Shown in pieces: positions 61,823-64,000 of a stretch of DNA of 64,000 nucleotides (the stretch's first letter is position 1; every line of letters starts with the position of its first letter). The notes under the pieces were generated by a model that saw only the letters and a list, made by a program, of their open reading frames with translations, had not been told where the DNA came from and ran no database searches. The DNA comes from Mycolicibacterium sp. CBMA 226 (GTDB lineage Bacteria > Actinomycetota > Actinomycetes > Mycobacteriales > Mycobacteriaceae), in contig NZ_VTGY01000015.1 in the NCBI RefSeq assembly GCF_009729075.1, forward strand, positions 310,001 through 374,000, in the 5' to 3' direction. The position numbers and the translations under genes were made by a program.

Positions 61823-62242
61823 ATGACCGCAATCAACCCCGGGCTCCACACCCGCCCACTATCCGACAGTTCCGATTCCCTGCTCAGATTCGCCCTCCGG
61901 GTCGACGGCACGCTGTGCTCGCTCACCGGCCTGCTGATGGCTTTCACCGCTGATCCGCTGTCCCGGTTGTCGGGCCTTTCGGCGACGTCCGAATGGATCA
62001 TCGGGGCGGCCCTGGTCGTCTGGGGGTTTGCTCTGTACGTCCTGGCCGCCGTGCCCAGGATTCGGCGCGTCGGGACCGGAGTGTTGATCGGCAACCTGAT
62101 CGGCACCGTCGCGGTGCTCGGCGTACTGGCGTCCGGAGTGCTGCCGCTGACCGCGGCAGGCAATGTCCTCGTGCTGGCGGTCATGGCCGTAGGCCTGGGC
62201 TGCGCCTGGCTGCAATACCTCGGAGTGCGCCGTCTGGCGTGA
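61823..62242 (+). CDS. Four-TM small membrane protein, paralogue 1
   Basis: 139 residues with AAGGAGCG before the ATG. Four membrane segments (about 25-42, 55-74, 80-100, 110-128), pattern SDSLLRFALRVDGTLCSLTG and GAALVVWGFALYVLAAVPRI, ending AWLQYLGVRRLA. Related in sequence and length to the next gene (shared LLRxALRxD start, YVLAA, AxLQYxGVRR end). No known function. Confidence 0.65.
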   Translation: MTAINPGLHTRPLSDSSDSLLRFALRVDGTLCSLTGLLMAFTADPLSRLSGLSATSEWIIGAALVVWGFALYVLAAVPRIRRVGTGVLIGNLIGTVAVLGVLASGVLPLTAAGNVLVLAVMAVGLGCAWLQYLGVRRLA

Positions 62243-62314
62243 CTCCCTTCCCGCCGGGCGGGGGCGTCGCTGAAAGAGGTTGCAGTAGACGTCCCCGCGC
62301 CGGCCTTCTCCAGC

Positions 62315-62363
62315 GATTTGTGCACGATTTTCCGCGCCACCCTCGGACTTTCGTGCACAAATC
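62315..62363. repeat. 49-base inverted-repeat element, copy 1
   Basis: GATTTGTGCACGA (62315-62327) and its exact complement TCGTGCACAAATC (62351-62363) around a 23-base centre that begins TTTTCCGCGCC. An identical pair of arms with the same spacing occurs at 62798-62846, so the two elements bracket one gene. Confidence 0.75.
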
Positions 62364-62386
62364 ACCAACCCACGAAAGGAAACCCC

Positions 62387-62788
62387 ATGACCACCATCAC
62401 CGCACCCGCCCGCGCCAAGTCCGACCGCCTGCTGCGCCTCGCCCTGCGCGCCGACGCCCTCATCAGCGGCGCCGGCGGCGTCATCCTGGCGGCCGCGGCC
62501 GGCGCCATCGCATCGGAGTCCGGCATCCCGCAGTCGGCCGTGTACGTCCTGGCCGCGGTCCTCGTCGTCTACGGCGTCGGTGTCTACGGACTGTCGACCA
62601 TGGCGGCCGTGCGGCGTCCCGGTATCGCGGTGTCGATCGCCAACGTGGTCTTCACCATCGCCGCCGTGCTGGCGGTGGTCGACGACGTCTGGCCGCTGAC
62701 GGCGACGGGCGTGGCGATGATGATCGTCAGCGCCGTGTACACGCTGGCGATGGCGGAGTTGCAGTACGCCGGCGTCCGCCGCGCGTGA
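62387..62788 (+). CDS. Four-TM small membrane protein, paralogue 2
   Basis: 133 residues with GAAAGGA before the ATG. Four membrane segments, sequence RLLRLALRADALISGAGGVI, YVLAAVLVVYGVGVYGLSTM, and end AMAELQYAGVRRA, matching the previous gene. It is bracketed by two identical-arm 49-base inverted repeats, one 24 bases before the ATG and one nine bases after the stop. Tandem duplication is likely. Confidence 0.65.
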   Translation: MTTITAPARAKSDRLLRLALRADALISGAGGVILAAAAGAIASESGIPQSAVYVLAAVLVVYGVGVYGLSTMAAVRRPGIAVSIANVVFTIAAVLAVVDDVWPLTATGVAMMIVSAVYTLAMAELQYAGVRRA

Positions 62789-62797
62789 CCAGCCCGG

Positions 62798-62846
62798 GAT
62801 TTGTGCACGATTTTCCGCGCCGACCGCGGAAGATCGTGCACAAATC
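62798..62846. repeat. 49-base inverted-repeat element, copy 2
   Basis: GATTTGTGCACGA (62798-62810) and TCGTGCACAAATC (62834-62846), with centre TTTTCCGCGCCGACCGCGGA, which is itself palindromic (CCGCG/CGCGG). It also stands between two convergent stops (62788 and 62852) and could terminate both transcripts. Confidence 0.75.
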
Positions 62847-62851
62847 GCTGT

Positions 62852-63790
62852 CTAGAGCTTGCGGAGGCGCAACCGGTTGATGGAGTGGTCGGAGTCTTTG
62901 CGCAGGACCAGGGTGGCCCGGGGCCGCGTCGGCAGGATGTTGTGGATCAGGTTGGGCAGGTTGATCGACTGCCAGATGTCGCGGGCGGCGAAGATCGCCT
63001 GCTCGTCGGTCAGCGTCGAGTAGTGGTGGAAGTGTGACTGCGGGTTGGAGAACGCGCCGGCGCGCATGGCCAGGAACCGCGACACGTACCACTGCTCGAT
63101 GTCCTCGATGCGGGCATCGACGTACACCGAGAAGTCGAACAGGTCCGAGATCATCAGGGCCGGCCCGGTCTGCAGGACGTTGAGCCCCTCGATGATCAGG
63201 ATGTCGGGGTGGCGCACGATGATCTTCTCGCCGGGCACGATGTCGTAGATCAGGTGCGAGTACACCGGCGCGGAGGCCTGATCGGTGCCCGACTTGACGG
63301 CCGTGACGAACCGCATCAGCGCCCGGCGGTCGTAGCTTTCGGGAAAACCTTTGCGGTGCATGATCTTTCGCCGCATCAGCTCGGCGTTCGGGTACAGGAA
63401 ACCGTCGGTGGTGACCAGGTCGACCCGCGGGTGGTGGCCGAACCGGGCGAGCAGCGCCTGCAGTACGCGGGCGGTGGTCGACTTGCCGACGGCGACACTG
63501 CCGGCCACGCCGATGATGAACGGCACGGGGCGGTCGGGATTCTGCTGCGGTTCGCCGAGGAACTCCGCCGTGGCGGCGAAGAGGCGCTGCCGGGCGGCGA
63601 CCTGCAGGTGGATCAGACGGGCCAGCGGCAGGTAGACCTCTTCGACCTCCAGCAGGTCGAGCTGCTCGCCCATACCGCGCAGACCCAGCAGCTCATGAGC
63701 AGTGAGTTTCAGGGGAGTCGACATACGCAGCGCGCGCCATTGGCGCCTGTCGAACTCGACGTAGGGACTCGGCTCGCTCGGCCGCGGCAT
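62852..63790 (-). CDS. coaA: Pantothenate kinase, type I (CoaA)
   Basis: 312 residues, same length as Rv1092c. P-loop GVAGSVAVGKSTTAR (94-108), DLVTTDGFLYPN, the pantothenate-site segment RKIMHRKGFPESYDRRAL and YSHLIYDIVPGEKIIV. It phosphorylates pantothenate, the first step of CoA synthesis, and is inhibited by CoA in this type. Near the centre VYSHLIYD is characteristic of the prokaryotic type I enzyme. Confidence 0.93.
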   Translation of the reverse strand: MPRPSEPSPYVEFDRRQWRALRMSTPLKLTAHELLGLRGMGEQLDLLEVEEVYLPLARLIHLQVAARQRLFAATAEFLGEPQQNPDRPVPFIIGVAGSVAVGKSTTARVLQALLARFGHHPRVDLVTTDGFLYPNAELMRRKIMHRKGFPESYDRRALMRFVTAVKSGTDQASAPVYSHLIYDIVPGEKIIVRHPDILIIEGLNVLQTGPALMISDLFDFSVYVDARIEDIEQWYVSRFLAMRAGAFSNPQSHFHHYSTLTDEQAIFAARDIWQSINLPNLIHNILPTRPRATLVLRKDSDHSINRLRLRKL

Positions 63791-63853
63791 GTGCTCAGTC
63801 TTGCAGTCATTGCCGGGCGATGAACGCGGGGGTACCGGCTAACGTGGGCGGGT

Positions 63854-64000
63854 ATGAGCGCTGGGCAGATCCCGATGCCGGTTCCCGACACCGCCGCCGA
63901 CGGCTTGATCCGCGAATATCTGCTGCTCGGTCTGCGGTTCGACCGCATCGAAGAGGGCTACGTCGACTCGTTCACCGGGGACCCTGCGCTGCGGCGCGCG
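63854..64000 (+). CDS. 5' end of a DUF885-like protein (cut by window end)
   Basis: The ATG at 63854 opens a frame that runs 49 codons to the window end without a stop. PDTAADGLIREYLLLGLRFD and EEGYVDSFTGDPALRR are reminiscent of the start of DUF885 (M32-like metallopeptidase fold) proteins. The gene is divergent from coaA by 63 bases. The rest is outside the window; only a tentative family call is possible. Confidence 0.5.
   Translation, partial: MSAGQIPMPVPDTAADGLIREYLLLGLRFDRIEEGYVDSFTGDPALRRA

Overview
The window is high-GC DNA with the gene order, codon bias and protein families of a Mycobacterium/Mycolicibacterium chromosome. There is an LCP-family wall ligase, a cutinase, an Mce-family protein, LpqV, mycothiol S-conjugate amidase, a short-chain Z-isoprenyl diphosphate synthase, CoaA and many beta-oxidation enzymes. 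From about 19.9 kb to the end the order follows, from memory, the M. tuberculosis block Rv1057 (beta-propeller), fadD14, Rv1059, the patatins Rv1062/Rv1063c, lpqV, Rv1065 and Rv1066, Rv1069c, echA8, echA9, Rv1072, Rv1073, fadA3, Rv1075c, lipU, cbs, pra, metB, greA, Rv1081c, mca, Rv1083, Rv1084, Rv1085c, Rv1086 and coaA, with local insertions. No integrase, transposase, plasmid or phage gene and no CRISPR array was seen.

Layout. 1-8.8 kb is a patchy accessory region. It holds the C-terminus of an ECF sigma factor, a short decarboxylase-barrel-like protein, two lipoproteins, an EAL-domain remnant, a tRNA with a UAA (leucine) anticodon, a cutinase, a medium-chain dehydrogenase, a lone MceA-type protein, a broken GAF-ANTAR gene and a STAS plus HATPase fusion. 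8.9-19.4 kb holds a large LuxR-type ATPase regulator, a tightly overlapped four-gene operon around a Dyp-type peroxidase, a DUF3060 protein and a complete C4-dicarboxylate uptake module (sensor kinase, response regulator, DctA). 19.9-32.7 kb is lipid metabolism: beta-propeller, FadD14, a divergently arranged TetR and hydrolase, an Ltp1-like thiolase facing a DapB-like oxidoreductase across a KstR-type operator, a Zn alcohol dehydrogenase, two convergent patatins and an LCP protein.

32.8-46.4 kb contains lpqV, a cysteine dioxygenase-rhodanese pair behind a short Cys-Cys leader ORF, echA8/echA9, a Bax-inhibitor-like protein, purT, an AbiEi/DUF559 gene between hairpin repeats, fadA3, a GDSL hydrolase, lipU and cbs. 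46.5-51.9 kb is a cluster of small proline-rich or multi-pass membrane proteins (CD225, DUF2752, a long Pro-rich protein, two RDD proteins, DUF4190, TM2) at the place where M. tuberculosis has pra. 51.9-64 kb continues with metB, a GPP34 protein, greA, mca, a DUF255 protein, a ketosteroid-isomerase-like protein, a hemolysin-III-family protein, Z-farnesyl diphosphate synthase, three integral membrane proteins, coaA and a partial gene.

Common themes are sulfur amino acid flux (cbs, metB, cysteine dioxygenase, rhodanese, mca) and sterol/fatty acid catabolism (fadD14, Ltp1-like thiolase under a KstR box, fadA3, echA8/9, an acyl-CoA dehydrogenase, a KSI-like protein). The most notable signals are the cysteine-codon leader ahead of cysteine dioxygenase, the Dyp peroxidase operon with two unfamiliar partners, the exploded pra locus, and two families of palindromic repeats placed around single genes.
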